From Simmondsia chinensis (taxonomy: Eukaryota; Streptophyta; Magnoliopsida; Caryophyllales; Simmondsiaceae), in the NCBI GenBank assembly GCA_018398585.1, contig JAGTTD010000001.1, positions 36,719,938-36,783,937 of the forward strand: a stretch of 64,000 bases of DNA, given 5' to 3'. Shown piece by piece: positions 1 through 12,203 of the stretch (positions within the stretch are counted from its first letter, which is position 1; each line of letters opens with the position of its first letter). The position numbers and the translations under genes are program-made. The notes beneath the pieces are model-generated. The model was not told the origin of the DNA. It did no database searches and saw only the letters and a program-made list of their open reading frames with translations.

Positions 1-2264
1 TTGACCCTCAATGGCTACAGGGAGCTTGAGAGAACACTGTCTGTCGTTTAATCTTCCTTCTCGAGTGTCTATAAGTATGATAGTTCTAGCTTGAAATTCC
101 CACTTCACTGCTTTGTGCTCTCTCTCTTCGCCGTAATCAAGCGCTCTTGAAACACTTCCTTCCGTTGTTCTTGAATCATCAATCCTTAATTCATTCTACT
201 TCCATTCCTTTGCACCTTCTTGAAACCGATCTGATGATGGCCCAAATCTCTTTCGCCATCCCGGCTCCCCTTCCTTAGGCTGATAGCCTTATTAAGCAAT
301 TGACGTGTTTGCTCCAATCTAACACATCATTGGTCTCTGATGTGATTTTGAGTCCAATTGATCTCAATATCATTGGGAAGATCTTTCTTGGATACTAGAG
401 AATGACCCTTCATCTTTCTTTTTGTCTTGTGCCCTAGGGCCCATCTTTGACCTATCTCATGACGTCCATAGTCTGCAGGCCATATTTTCAGATACTGACG
501 AATCTCCTTTACTTTGCACAGCCTCTGTAGGTTAATCTGGGGGAGGATGACCATCAGCAAAGAAGCGGCACCTTTTAAAGGACGGATGTTCTTAACAAAG
601 CGGTAAGCCAAATGGGTTGACAGATTGATGCTGACCCTCAGAGAAAAATGGAAGAACCTTCGCATCAATGAAGCCCTTTAGGCAATAAGGGCTTTCCACA
701 ATTGCGCTTAGGTATGACTACCCTATTATGACAGCGCTGCCATGCTATTAGCACACCTGTTATAACGCTTTTGTCCTTCTTAAGGGTTTTCTTAGTATTA
801 CCTTGGAAGACATAGCGACCTTGACAGTTCTTTCACTCGGACGAGAAGAATTTCCTTTTGATACTTTTACCTCTTCAGAGGCTGAAACCTTTGCCTCTTC
901 TTTCTCTATAATGGATTTGCCTAATTGTTATGAGTCTTTTGTTCTGATTTTAGTCACAGGGGAGCACAATTTTGGGCAAAGTTCCAAAGAAGAAGAGGCA
1001 TGATTTTTCTTATTTTGGTTAAACAAGTTTTTCTTTCCTAACTCCTCCAACTCGATTCTTGAATTCCTCAAGGCCATGGCTGTTAAGCTGTTCTTTAGCA
1101 CTGGTCAATTAGCCGTAGGACCATTATTGCTTGCCCAAGTATATGGATGCCTTAGGGACATCATAGTTCAGAACTATGCTGTCCAAACAGGTGGACCCTT
1201 GTGCCTGGTCCAACTTTGGGCCCATGCCTACTTTCTTGAGATGAGGCCCCTATGTTCCCACAGGCGAGGAGATCTCTTGCTTTGGAGAGTAATTTGCTCG
1301 TTGTAAGGTCTGTTTTCCCCCAAGATGGTCCTTTGACCAATGCCTTGGGAGATGAATGTCTCCTCAAGGTTGGTGAGGGACTTAATGGACCCCTTTAAGG
1401 GAGAGGAATCTTGGTCCACGTTCGTTTAGAAAACTAGACCTTTATCATGATGTCTATGTGGACATCAATTCACAGACTTGGCAGGCAGTCTTGTGCCCTC
1501 AAGATCTATTTTTCTATCATTGGACTCATCTTGGTGTAGAAACCTACAAGCCTAGGTTATTTGCAAGGAAATTTGGAATAGTCCAAGATGTTCCCTTTCC
1601 CAATATAAGAACTAAAACCTTCGGTGGACTAAGAGGGTCTGCATTCAACTCCCTCAGTGTACAGAGCTTTGCGAGTTGAATCAAGAAGTCAAATCCTCTT
1701 GTTGTTTGTAAGTACGACCAATGTGCCACACCTCGTTTTATAGCTTGGTTCCGACCCTATTGGTCCTCTTTGGAGGCAAGAGGTGCCAAGCAGTATTTTA
1801 CACCTTCCTTTGAGCTTGTAGGTTCCAGCTTGAGAGGAGGCCAGCCCATCAGCATCAGGCCAACTCTACAGAAGGCACAATCAGGTAAATATCTGCCCCT
1901 GAAGTATGTTTTATTATTATTATATTTTTTTATTTTTTTATTTTTATATAGAAATAGCTGTCCAAGGGACTCCCAGGAGTGCTAGGACCAAGGTTTTCAA
2001 AATTGGGATTTTACGTAGAATTGACAAGGGGTCGTTAGGATCGAAATTGTAGAATCGAATTGAGAATTGTAAGATTCTACTTTATGTGTATATAAATTAT
2101 TTATACTGACAAAATTAGTATAACAATTCTCAAATATATGATAAAGAACATCAAAAAGTTTAGAACCCATTAGTTTTACAATACATTGGAAACCCATAGG
2201 TAGGAAAAACTGTAACATCATTCCAACATAAAATATACACTCAAAGTCTCAACTTATAGCATCA

Positions 2265-5200
2265 TCAACAATCATATCCAAAATTGAAGTTATTGTCGCC
2301 AATATCATTTGTAGTACTAGTGTTCATATTTCCACCATCATTAAGAGAGTCACCCCCAACTGTAGCATCATCTCCAACCAAACCTTCCAAATCATTTGAG
2401 GCAACAATTCCACTAGCATCAACTTCATTATCACCATCACCATCACTGCCACCATCATCATCATCATCACTAAGAGAAAATTCCTCGATATTATCCATCT
2501 CTCCACCTTAAAGAAAAGATAGTACAAATGGATTATTAAAAGAAAGTAATGAAGTTACATCAACATAGTATAGAGATAATTAGATGATAAGATAGATATT
2601 AGACTTACCCACTTCCCTCAAATTTGATAAATGAACCTGTCCATCAATATCTTCGTTATCAAGTGCTTCTCTGGCCTCTTTCCGAGCAGTCCTATCTAAG
2701 ACATTTAATCAACTTGCTTCTATTGGAAGGACGGGTTGCTTCCTCTCTGTTGTCCATTCATCATTAGAAGTAATATGATCCAAAGAAATGCCTGTTGGAT
2801 TGCATTTTCTCTCTTCTTTTGTCTATTTCTTAGCTTCAAGTTGTACATCACAATAATTAAAACATTCATTTTTTGTGTTGATGAAGACGGTTTCTTCTCT
2901 TTGTGTGCACCATTTCAAATGCCCTCCAATTTCTTTCACACCCAAAAGAGCTATAAGTCAAACTTAAGATTCTCATAGCAAACTTTTTCATAAGAACTGC
3001 ACCAATCAGCTGTATTTAATATGCAAAATTTCATAAGTTTTCAATCTGGAAATAAAAACAAATTCAAAGGATGGAATGTACTTAGAGGTGGCAATCAGGT
3101 CATTTGGGTTGAGTTCGGGTAAACCCATTCGAGTTTGGGTCATTTCAGGTTTATAATAAACTCGGGTCAGGTCGGGCTCGAGTTGACCCATTCAGGTTCG
3201 GGTCACTTTCTGATTTTACCTGGACTCAGATCGGGTTGTGTCTGGGTCAAGTTATTTCAGGTTTGCTTTAATTTTGAGTAGTCTTAGGCTCGGGTCAATC
3301 TTAAGTCAGGATGTACAGGTTTCAAGTCTTCATAATCTTACTATTTAGTGCCTTGGTGGTATGAACTAGCTACAAAAGTTTAAATTATACCAAATAATTT
3401 ATACTTTTACCAATATATTTATTATATTATCAATAAGGTGCTCAATAATAGTTTATGAAGTTCAATTGTACTTCTGACAACTAATAATTTTCGATAAATT
3501 TAAAGACCTTGGGTAAATTTAGCTTTTAGGTCAGTTGGGTTTGGGTTCAAGTTAGTTTGGGTCAAGTTGGTTCAGGTCAATGGTGGATCGAGTCAGGGGA
3601 AATTGGTATCGGGTTATTTTCAGGTCAGGTAAAGAATGGGTCGGGTTAGTTGCAGGTCAGGTAATTTCAATTTTAGGTTCAATTATTTACGACATATTTT
3701 CGGTTCGGGTTGGGTCGGTTTACGGGTTTTTTTTGCCGATGTTTGGGTCGGGTTGAATTTGCCACCTCTAAATGTACCAAGGTTTTTCTTTGTTATTGTC
3801 GCCACTGCAATTGGTATTCCGAAAAGTCCCTTTACATTTTTTAAATGCATAAATATGTAAATATGTCTTCACTCTCTCCTCAGGATCAAAAACCTTTCTT
3901 TGCAAACAATTGTATAATCCAATTTTTATTTGTGCATTGGGTTTAAAATTGGAACTATATTGAAAATGAGGATTCAAATAGTACACCGTAGCATGCAATG
4001 GCCTATGTAGTTGAGATTCCAATCGCTCATCAATAATTTTTCAAATCGGCTCAAAGCTACATAAAAAATAAGGAAGAAGGAGATTCTCAAATCAATAATA
4101 AAGAAAATAGAAATATTAAAACCTAATAAAAGTCCAAAGAGCATAAAACATTTAAATTGAGTGAAATAATTAATTCAGTGAGGGAGAAACTCACTGCTTC
4201 TAAATGTTATTGAATTTTTTTTTAATTTGCTCCTTTTCCCTATTCATTGCTTCATAAATAAATCCCACAGTAGGGTTTTCATCACAATTAACCATGTGAA
4301 GCACCTTAACTAAAGGAAGTGCAGCTCATAAACATACAACAACATTAGGCCAAAACTCACCTGTATCTAAAGCAATTTTTTGAACATTCATCCCTTCAGT
4401 TATTTTGGCAAATCTACTGGTCTTCACTTGTTTGATGAAAACATGGTGAGCAAAGCACCCTTTTGCTCATGAAGGCATCGCAATGTCAAGTATGGAGTTG
4501 CAAATCGGGTGACAGCAGGCCTAATTAACTCTTTTCCCTGTGTGAACTCTCGCATCCAAGCAAGAAGCATAGTCCTCGAATAAATGAATGTGGTTATCCT
4601 TCTAGATTTGCTATTGTTTCAGCATGGACTTTAATTTTCTTGTCAAAATCCTCCAATATTAAGTCTACGCAATGAGTAGCATAAAGAGTCCAAAATAACA
4701 TATTCCTCTTTTCCATTAATTTTCGACGGTTGCTTTGTAATTTGAAGCATTATCTGTAACAACTTGCATAACATGTTCTTCTCCCACCTTTTCAACAATA
4801 GCATCTAACATGGCTAACAAATTATCAATGGTTTTGGATATCAGAAGTATCAATAGATGCCCAAAAAACTATTCCCTTAAGGCTATTGACAAGAAAGTTA
4901 CATATGGACCTTCGTTTCCCATCAAACCACCCATCTGACATAATAGTACATCCATTTTTTTTCCATTCTAACCTATACTTTTCAAGCATTTCTAAAGTTG
5001 ATAAAACTTGTTTTTGTAAAAAATTGACTCGGGTTTCATAATAAGAGGGAGGTTTAAGTCCCATGTCATACCTTCAAATTTTATCAACCATAAGTGTGAA
5101 TTTTGGATTATTCATCGCATTAAAGACAATGGCACTGGTATAGAAAAATTGAGCAATTTGTTGACAAACGTCTTCTCTCTTTTCTCTATTAATCATTTGA

Positions 5201-5609
5201 TTTAGTGTTGCTTGAGCTCTTGGTCTCCATAAATGGGCTTCCATTGCTCCTTTTCCCATTATATCTCTAATCTCATTCTCATTACATGCATCATCTACTA
5301 TATCATGTAACTTTCTTTTCTTTTTCTCAGTTTCATTTACGACGGTTTGCAAAATATTTAGAAACTTCTTTCTTACATTATCGAGAACTTGAAGACAAGG
5401 CTCAATATTATTACGAGTTCTGCCAAGATGATGTTTTCATTGAAAAATGCCACCAAAGTGAACAACTCCACAATATCGACAATTGACCCTTGCTGGAGTG
5501 TAACAACCTCAAATCCATGTCCCCAACTTGGATCTGATCTTTGACCTGGAGCATTCTTTTTCTTTGATTTTCCAGATGCAAAAGGTCAGGAAGTTGCATT
5601 AGACGCCAT
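2265..5609 (-). pseudogene. hAT transposase (BED zinc finger, DUF659, hAT dimerisation domain), broken
   Basis: Reading leftwards from ATG 5609: a start of the form MASNATS, the motif GQRSDPSWGHG, and a BED finger with CRYCG and KHHLGRTR (5480-5390). Next is a basic/helical segment (5352-5074), then DUF659 with GCTIMSDGWFDGKRRSICNF (about 4960-4900). After the nested MITE comes the C-terminal dimerisation domain with SLTYSSFGCERNW and HTKRRNRL (2999-2835). The last exon encodes an acidic Asp/Ser/Gly tail ending at 2265, after a GT-AG intron near 2511-2613. TGA stops occur in the seventh codon after the start, in the BED finger, and after VDKI near 5073. There is a one-base insertion near 4835. 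A MITE breaks the dimerisation domain. The protein would cut and join the hAT ends; this copy cannot. Confidence 0.85.
3083..3770. mobile_element. hAT-type MITE rich in GGGTC-like motifs, nested in the hAT transposase
   Basis: The termini are inverted repeats, TAGAGGTGGCAA at 3083 and TTGCCACCTCTA ending at 3770. They are flanked by AATGTACT (3075-3082) and AATGTACC (3771-3778), an 8-bp duplication with one mismatch. There is no coding capacity. The arms near each end carry many irregular copies of GGGTCGGGT/GGGTCAGGT, while the middle (3340-3500) is AT-rich. Size, ends and duplication fit a non-autonomous hAT element. It lies within the dimerisation-domain coding part of the surrounding hAT transposase. 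Confidence 0.85.
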
Positions 5610-8343
5610 ATAACTACAATAACAAATTAAATAAAATTTTATATGTGTCTCGTAACTTAATAAAAGAAACCCAAATGTACAACTCTTGAATGTATAAATT
5701 GAACATATGAAAGACATAAGTAAAAACCTATGAATTAAGACGAAAATTACATTAGTTTGTACTCTCTATCTCACTACTAAAACATTAAAACCTCCTAAAA
5801 ATGTACACTTCAAAGTAGATTTTTAATTTAATAGTTAATAGAAATTATCAAATCAATAGATTAGTGTCTAAAGTTAGGGCTTAATATATTATACAACAAT
5901 TTAGGAAAAAAAAATTAAAATCAAAATTATTTGAGTTTAGACATTGGAACTGACCTTCTAATGAGAGACACGATAAAGGACGTCAGGCGGAGAGCATGAA
6001 CGAGAGTTGATAGACTTGATAACACGGAAGCCTGGCTAACAAAGATGGTGCGGACCTGCCGAGTGTCCAAACGATGGTGGCGGAGTCAGGGGAGGGAGTG
6101 TGCACTCAGCAGCAGAATCAAAGATGGAGAGGGAGGAGGACTATCACTAGAAGAGAAGAGGAAGCGAACGAAGGGCTTTTACAAAGTGGAATTATCTAAT
6201 TTTGACTTTTTTATAAACAACATGTGATTTGCACATGCTTGCATAAAATATGGGGGTGCAAAGCTGAATCGGTAAAATCGTGTAAAAATCGCGATTTTTG
6301 CGATTTTGATGTGATTTTACCAATTTTTACCCGATTTTACTTGAGTACGATTTTTTAAGCGATTTGGATCGATTGGTTAATGTAGAATCAAAGAATCATA
6401 AAATTCTACGATCTGAATCACGATTTTAACAACCATGGCTAGGATCAGGAGTTTCACCCAAATGTTGCTAAAGGAATCTCCTCCAGGAATTTCTCCACCA
6501 ACCCTCGAAGTTGGTAGCTCAATGAAGAAAAAGAAGAATTGATGCTCCCCTAAATCTCCCCACTAGAGCCATTCAGGTAGCAGAGGAGGAAGAAGACGAA
6601 GAGATACCTATCTCACAACTAGTGAGGAAAAGAAGAGCCAGGCTCCCTGAACTAGAGTTATTAGCCTGTCTTAATTTTTGTCTCATTCATCTCTGTCAAA
6701 GCAGCTTCTAAATTTGGCCTTATACAGCCACATGAAGAACCAGCTGCAGTTATCGTGGAGATACCAAATTCTCCACCTCAGTAAATTTCACCGGAGCACA
6801 GTTAGGAGTCTGAACCACTAAGCTCAAGCATTGAAGAAGAAGGTGACGTGGCTACCTCTATTCTGTAGCCAATTTTAAGCTACCCCTATGAAGAGGTTTT
6901 CGTCCCCGTTACTCTGAACCAGGGTCTTGTGCAAGCTCCATTCCTCCTTCCAGGGAACTTAATCTCCAGTGAAAAGATCTTTGATGGTAAGATTTTGTCA
7001 TCTGGCTTCCCAACTCTTGATGTCCTAAGCCATATTTGGTTCTAACGTGTGCGCATTCTTCTCAAGAGGCTCCACTTAAGGAAGGTGTCCCTGCGGTTGA
7101 AGAGTTAGCAGAAGATCCATTGGCAGGAATTCTAGTAGAATTTCCTCCTTTACCTTAAGCTGAGGTTTTAGAGGTAACGATAGTTCCTCTAACTTTGGTT
7201 ATCTTCCAAAGTCAAGATTTAGTCTAACTCTTTTTTATATTCCTTTTACAGGTAACACCTCTCCTTTGGAGAAGCCGGGCGTGAGTGGCAGGATAGCCTT
7301 TCAGTAACTAGACCAAGTGTCCCCGGGATTCCAAAGACCAAGAGAACTTGCACACCTCCCTGTTTTTACCGAAGCAGAGAGGGCCACTTTCCATGAGGCT
7401 ATGTTCCTGGTGAAGGCCTTAAAGGAGGACCCTAAGGTGGCTCCTACCATTGCCAGAGAACTTGAAGCCTAAGAGAAAGTTCTTGTGAAGGTGAACCAAG
7501 ACGTCCCAACCTTCCTTCAGCAGAACTAATGCTGCCAAGATGCCATAAGGGACTTAGGGCATTCAGCTGACATGGGTGGCCTGCATCTTGTGTTTGAAGA
7601 ACTCCAAGCAGCTAAGAAGATCTATAGTCAGCAAGCTCAGGAGATCACAGGCCCAAAGGATGAAATTCATTGCTTGGAGGAATGATTGAGTCATCTTAGG
7701 GGAGAACTGCTTTACCTGAGACAACAACCTACCTCTTAAGGATCTGTGGTTGGAAGGCTCGAGGAAGCTACGATAGAAGCCCAAAGAAGTAGCCAAGTTC
7801 TCGAAGAAGAAGCCCTTTCCTTGGACCATGAGCTGAGCAATGCAACTAGCCAACTATTTGATATAGAGGAATCCTTAGTGAGGATTAGGACTCAACTCTT
7901 TTATTTTGCTTTTATAAAGAGATTTTGGCTATACAAGTTATTCTTTTGTGTTACATTTGTATGTAAGCCATATACTCTCCAATAATATTAATAAAATACG
8001 CATTTTTGTCAAGTACATCTCTCAGTTTAGTGGTTTCCCTTTTTCTTTAGTTTTTAACTTAAGGATCATGGAGTTGATCTTCAAGACATTGATATTAAAA
8101 CTAAGCCCATAATTCAGGAAGTCTATACTTAAGGACTTACTTGTTAGAATCTCAAATTGATGGCACATATTTCTATAGGAACCTCCTGTTAATAGCCCTC
8201 GGGTGAGTTCTTCCATCTAGGTCTTGTTGCAAGTAAGCATTACCTCAAAATACCTCTATGACTCTAAATGGCCCTCCTAGTTTGGGGACCATTTTCCAAA
8301 GATAGGGTCCTTCTGGCCAATGGGTAAAACTAATTTCTAGATT

Positions 8344-8455
8344 ATGTCCAACAACAACAATAATAAAGCGGGGTTCGGGGGGGGGGGGTTTGATGTACGC
8401 AGCCTTCCTCCTTCAGGGTATGAAGCTGAAGAGAGGTTGTTTCCCCTAGGTAAAA
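8344..8455 (-). mobile_element. Au-like tRNA-derived SINE fragment inside element A
   Basis: The stretch reads (AAC/AAT)n, then AGCGGGGTTCGGGG with a run of G, GATGTACGCAGCCTTCC, and CTTCAGGG...CTGAAGAGAGG TTGTTT. In reverse complement this is the order of plant Au SINEs: AAACAGCCTCT-like block, AAGGCTGCGTACATC-like block, GGACCCCGC-like block, then a TTG-rich tail. A second related copy at 58880-59060 shares the same blocks and retains an extra piece missing here. No target duplication is clear. Confidence 0.6.
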
Positions 8456-9390
8456 AGACCCGGTTTGATCTTCTTGTTGTAGGCTTTGGGCACCCTCTTC
8501 TTTTATTTCTCTAACTTGTGAAGAGCGTTAAGCCTAACTTGGTCTAAGTTAGTTAGTTCATCCACCATAGCCTGTTCATACTCAAGTTCAGAAAACCTCC
8601 CTTGATGAGCCATCCTAATAGACTGAATCTTTACTCCCACTGGGAGCATCACGTCATGGCCATACGTCAAATGGAAGGGAGTGGTCCTGGTTGCGTCGAG
8701 TTTGGATGTTCTATAAGCCTAAAGAGCATCTAGCAATAATTTATGCCACCTCCTGGGATTGTCCACAATCTTCTTTTCAATATTGGGGTTCAGAATCTTG
8801 TATCTTAACTCTGCCTGACCATTGGCTTGAGCATAGTAAGAGGTTGAGTTCAAGATTTCTACGTTGAAACTCTTGGACAACGCCTCAGCCTCAGCGCCAT
8901 TGAACACCTTAGCTTAGTCCATAGTTATGGTTTCAAGGATACCAAACCTACATAGCATGTATTCTTTTATAAAATCAATCACGCCTTGCTGATTGATATT
9001 AGCACATGGTTTAGCCTCAACCCACTTTGTGAAGTTATCTATGGCCCCAAGAATGTAAGGGCATTGCTTACTAGAAGGGGGTTAAATTCCCGTATGATAT
9101 CCATTGCCCAACCTTTGGCATGCTATGCACCCCTTGGCGTCCTTTATACAATCATCCATCATTGATGGCCAGTAATAGCCATAAAGTCTAATGAGCCAAT
9201 GCATCTTGTTGCCATGTATATGAGATCCACGGATACCTTCATGGGCTCCTATCATTACTAGTGTTGCTTTGTTCAAGCCAAGGCACTTGAGAAGTACTCC
9301 ACTAGCATCCCTTTTATATAACTCTCCAGATTCATTGCCTAGATGGAATCTATGAGCTCTCATTTTCATATTTCTAACCTTTATTTAGTC
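8456..9390 (-). pseudogene. Element A integrase (degenerate)
   Basis: Minus-strand translation from about 9390 shows the zinc-binding N-terminus typical of retroviral-type integrase: GIRGSHIHGNKMHWLIRLYGYYWPSM followed downstream by CIACQRLG (an H-H-C-C pattern around 9240-9110). Further left, 8907-8719 gives EILNSTSYYAQANGQAE, which matches the catalytic-core YHPQANGQAE region. Integrase inserts the cDNA copy into the chromosome. Several stops break the frame (for example near 9080 and 8910), and a SINE lies just beyond, so it is inactive. Confidence 0.8.
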
Positions 9391-9426
9391 TTGAGGATTC
9401 TTGAATTAATCCATTAAAGGCTTCCT

Positions 9427-9990
9427 CTAGTCCTCTTGTTGATTTAGGACAACTTGATGGCTTTTAAAGCATTCCAAGCTTTCACTTGTCATGACTTCGC
9501 TCTCAGAACGGGAAGACTTAGTGAATTCATTGTCATGGTCTAAAACCTTAGTCTTGATGACCATGGTTTCTTTGCACCAAGTCCTGGGAAACCTATACCC
9601 TAAAGCTAATTGAGCCAAGTCAATGGCTGTTTTGTTTTGTTCTCTAGGGATATGCTTAAACTGCATATCATTGAACTTATTCAATAGCTTTTGCACTACT
9701 AAAAAGTATCATTTGAGGTGCTGCTCAAACATTGAAACTCCCCTTTAACTTGGAAAATTAATAACTGCAAATCCTCTTTAATGATGACATTGAGGACTTG
9801 CATTTCCAAGTGAAACTGTAGGCCTATTATCAATGCCTCATACTTTCCCATGTTGTTGGAATATTTGCAAACTAAAGTAATAGCTAATTTGGGTATGATT
9901 CAAGGAGGGGATTCTATCACAATTCCAACTCTAGCACCTGTATTGATCCTTAATCCAGCGAAGTGTAATTTTTAAGGGACCATTTCCACC
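9427..9990 (-). pseudogene. Element A second (archaeal-type) RNase H domain
   Basis: Minus-strand fragments include an NNMGKYEALIIGL-type block (about 9860-9820), a VKGEFQ block, then FKHIPREQNKTAIDLAQLA (9660-9610). These correspond to the aRNH domain of Tat elements, where the usual forms are NNxAEYEALIxGL and HIPRxxNxxADxLAxLA. Position between the first RNase H (10.06-10.33 kb) and the integrase supports it. Glu in the first block and Asp in the last are still visible. Stops near 9700 and elsewhere break the frame. Confidence 0.7.
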
Positions 9991-10057
9991 TCTAGGAGTT
10001 GGTCTGGCTCGTAGTCTAAGCCAGTGTGAATGTTTAGGTGGTCAGCTAAAATGTCTG

Positions 10058-11844
10058 CTAAGGCTTGACCCTTGATTGACTTTTGTGACACATAGACCAA
10101 CTCAAACTGAAGCAGAAAATACTCCACTTGTTCCATCTCCCCCTCGTCAAGGGTCTATCTAGCATGTATTTAAGGATATCTGTCTGAGCAGTCACGTGTA
10201 TAGTAAATGCTAAGAAATAATTTCTCAACTTAACTAATGCACAGAACAGAGACAGACATAGTTTCTCAATCAAGGAGTATTTTACTTTACACTCATTTAA
10301 CCAATGGCTAAGGCAGAACATAGCATGTTCAAACAGTTGCTCATTGTCTTATACAAGCAAACAACCAATGGATTTCTTAGAAGCAGAGACATATATCTTC
10401 AAAGGCTTACCCTGCTTTGGTGGAATGAGAAGTGGTGGCTTGATCAAGTATTCCTTGATGGCTTGAAACACTACTTGATGTGGCTCCTCCCATCTGAAGT
10501 CCTTCTCTGACTTGAGCCTCAGCAGTAGAGAGAAGACTTTCATTTTTCCTACAACATTCAAGATAAAACGTCGTAAGAAATTAACCTGCCCTAAGAAGCG
10601 TTGAAGCTCCTTTTTGAGTGAAGGCGGTTTGGCTTGTTGAATGGCCTTAGTCTTATTAATGTCCACCTCAATGCCTCTAATGGTGTACTTGAAAACTAAG
10701 AAAGTTTCCAGTGCATACACAAAAGGCACACTTTAATTGATTCGTCTTTAGGTTATGGGTCCTCATTTTAAGGAATGCCCCCCTCAAGTCTTCCAAGTGC
10801 TTGACATGGGAGTTTGATTTGACCACGATAGTGTATATGTAGACTTCCATGATCTTCTTAATGAGGTCGTGAAAGATCATGTTCATGGCCCTCTGATAGG
10901 TGGCGCCAGCGTTTTTTAAGCCAAATGGCATAGCCACCCACTCAAAGGTCCTTATTGATGAAGGACACCTGAATGTTGTCATATGGATATCTTTTGAAGC
11001 AATCATAACATGGTAGTACCCACAGTAGCCATCCATGAAAGACAAGACTTGATGCCTCGAGGCTGAGGCAATGAGCACATCAGCAATTGGGGGTTGGTAA
11101 TCATCCTTTGGGGTGGCTGCATTCAGATCTCTAAAGTCAATACAAACCCTGATTTTTCCATTTTTCTTAATGATGAGGACAATATTTTCCAACCATTCAA
11201 CATACGTTGCAGTCATGATGAATTTGGCATTTAAGAGTCTCTCTATCGTCTCCTTAACCAAATCAATGACTTGTTTGGACATCCTCCTCTGGGCCTGAAT
11301 GATGAGCCTTGGGCCTGGCTTGATAAGAAGCCTATGCTCAACCGCCTTTTTGTCTAGGCCAAGGATCTTGTGATGGCCCCAAGAAAAGAAGTCCCTGAAT
11401 TCATGAAGCAACGTCAAATACTGATCTCTCTTCCCCTCAAAAAGCAAAGCACTCATATAGGAAGGTCTTAGGTTTTCTATTGAGCCCAAGTTAACCCTGA
11501 GTACAGGGTCTTGAACTTCAGCCCTCAAATCCTCCATCTTAGCTAGTGCTGCTGCTAAGTTAGGGAGTTCTAACTCTTTTTCTTATGTTATCTAGACCTC
11601 AAAGCCAATGAATGGCTACTTAGTCTAAAATTAATCCTCAAAATGCCAAGCCACGAGCCTTGCTAGTGCTGAGGAAATGGCCTCGTAGGCCATTAATGGG
11701 AGATCTTGGCTCCTCCCCATGAGGGTTCTGGGGTGCCTTGGAGATATCCTTCCTCGAGAAGGGCCCTCATGCATCCCCAAAAATCAGAGTCTTCAGAATC
11801 TACATCAACTTGACTAACGTCAGCTTCAGTGCTTGAGCTATCAA
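10058..11844 (-). pseudogene. Element A reverse transcriptase and RNase H (degenerate)
   Basis: The minus-strand frame 11537-10677 gives RT blocks GKIRVCIDFRDLNAATPKDDY, YCGYYHVMIA and FEWVAMPFGLKNAGATYQRAMN. The next conserved site, normally YVDD, reads YIYT near 10830, so both catalytic aspartates are lost. The RT thumb and RNase H follow in a second frame: LQRFLGQVNFLRRFI (about 10600-10560), then IKEYLIKPPLL and SASKKSIGCLL near 10350. A last piece at 10321-10058 carries KLRNYFLAF. A frameshift or stop separates each piece. The 11844 end is where the CACTA element interrupts; the protease continues at 20186. Confidence 0.85.
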
Positions 11845-11865
11845 CACTACAAGAAAAATGACCTT

Positions 11866-12125
11866 TAGTATCGAAAAATTTAGTATCGGATATGCGAACC
11901 GATACAAAAAGACATTAATTGTATCGGATACATGCTACCGATACTAAGGTTATGGACACTTAAAGCAACATGGTGGCGCATTGTAGCGGAAAAATTGTTA
12001 TTGTATCGGAAAATTTTGTAACCGATACTAAAAATTCTATAGTATCTAAGATTTTTTGATACAATTGAGTTGTTATCCTATTGTATCAAATATTTTCTGA
12101 TACTAGACTATAAAATATATATTAC
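11866..12125. repeat. CACTA left subterminal repeats (GTATCGG / CCGATAC)
   Basis: About ten short copies in both orientations of TAGTATCGGA, CCGATACTA and degenerate forms occur between 11866 and 12120. In En/Spm elements such subterminal motifs are the binding sites of the TNPA-type protein. By analogy these are likely binding sites for the element's second protein; that role is inferred. Confidence 0.85.
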
Positions 12126-12203
12126 AGCCGGTTCTCAAAATAATGCTCAAAAATAAAAAAAATCAAAGAAATAACGCTGAAAATAAAATATTTACATAAC
12201 AAA

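Larger units (their letters stand above)
1989..6437 (-). mobile_element. hAT-superfamily DNA transposon (autonomous-type, decayed)
   Basis: The ends are imperfect inverted repeats: the left begins CAAGGTTTTCAAAATTGGGA and the right end, reverse-complemented, begins CATGGTTGTTAAAATCGTGA. The flanks are an 8-bp target duplication, GCTAGGAC (1981-1988) and GCTAGGAT (6438-6445), differing only in the last base. An 8-bp duplication and CA-starting ends are hAT hallmarks. Inside, on the minus strand, is a broken hAT transposase with BED zinc finger, DUF659 and dimerisation domains. The 4449-bp length includes a nested 688-bp MITE. It interrupts the PMD gene of element A, so it is younger than A. 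Confidence 0.9.
234..7985 (+). pseudogene. Plant mobile domain (PMD) protein gene, antisense inside element A, split by hAT
   Basis: On the strand opposite to the retrotransposon pol there is a decayed gene beginning at a double ATG (234-239). Around 1100-1250 it shows a PMD-like (PF10536) core, AVGPLLLAQVYGCL followed by GGPLCLVQLWAHAYF. Near 1540-1600 comes the second PMD signature, YKPRLFARKFGIVQDVPFP. The gene is interrupted at 1989 by the hAT insertion and resumes at 6446 with an acidic, basic-patched linker. It ends in a Leu/Glu/Gln-rich coiled coil (about 7300-7910), with an AATAAA at 7990-7995. PMD proteins are nuclear and are often carried by retrotransposons and MULEs; Tat elements are known to hold extra, sometimes antisense, genes between integrase and 3' LTR. 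There are many in-frame stops, so this copy is dead. The family call rests on short conserved blocks. Confidence 0.6.

Noticed and set aside
2284..2511. Plus-strand Ser/Pro-rich frame
   Set aside because: Antisense shadow of the acidic C-terminal exon of the hAT transposase on the minus strand.
3083..3770. Telomere-like repeats (GGGTCGGGT)
   Set aside because: Not the plant telomere unit and irregular; bounded by inverted repeats and a target duplication, so it is a MITE.
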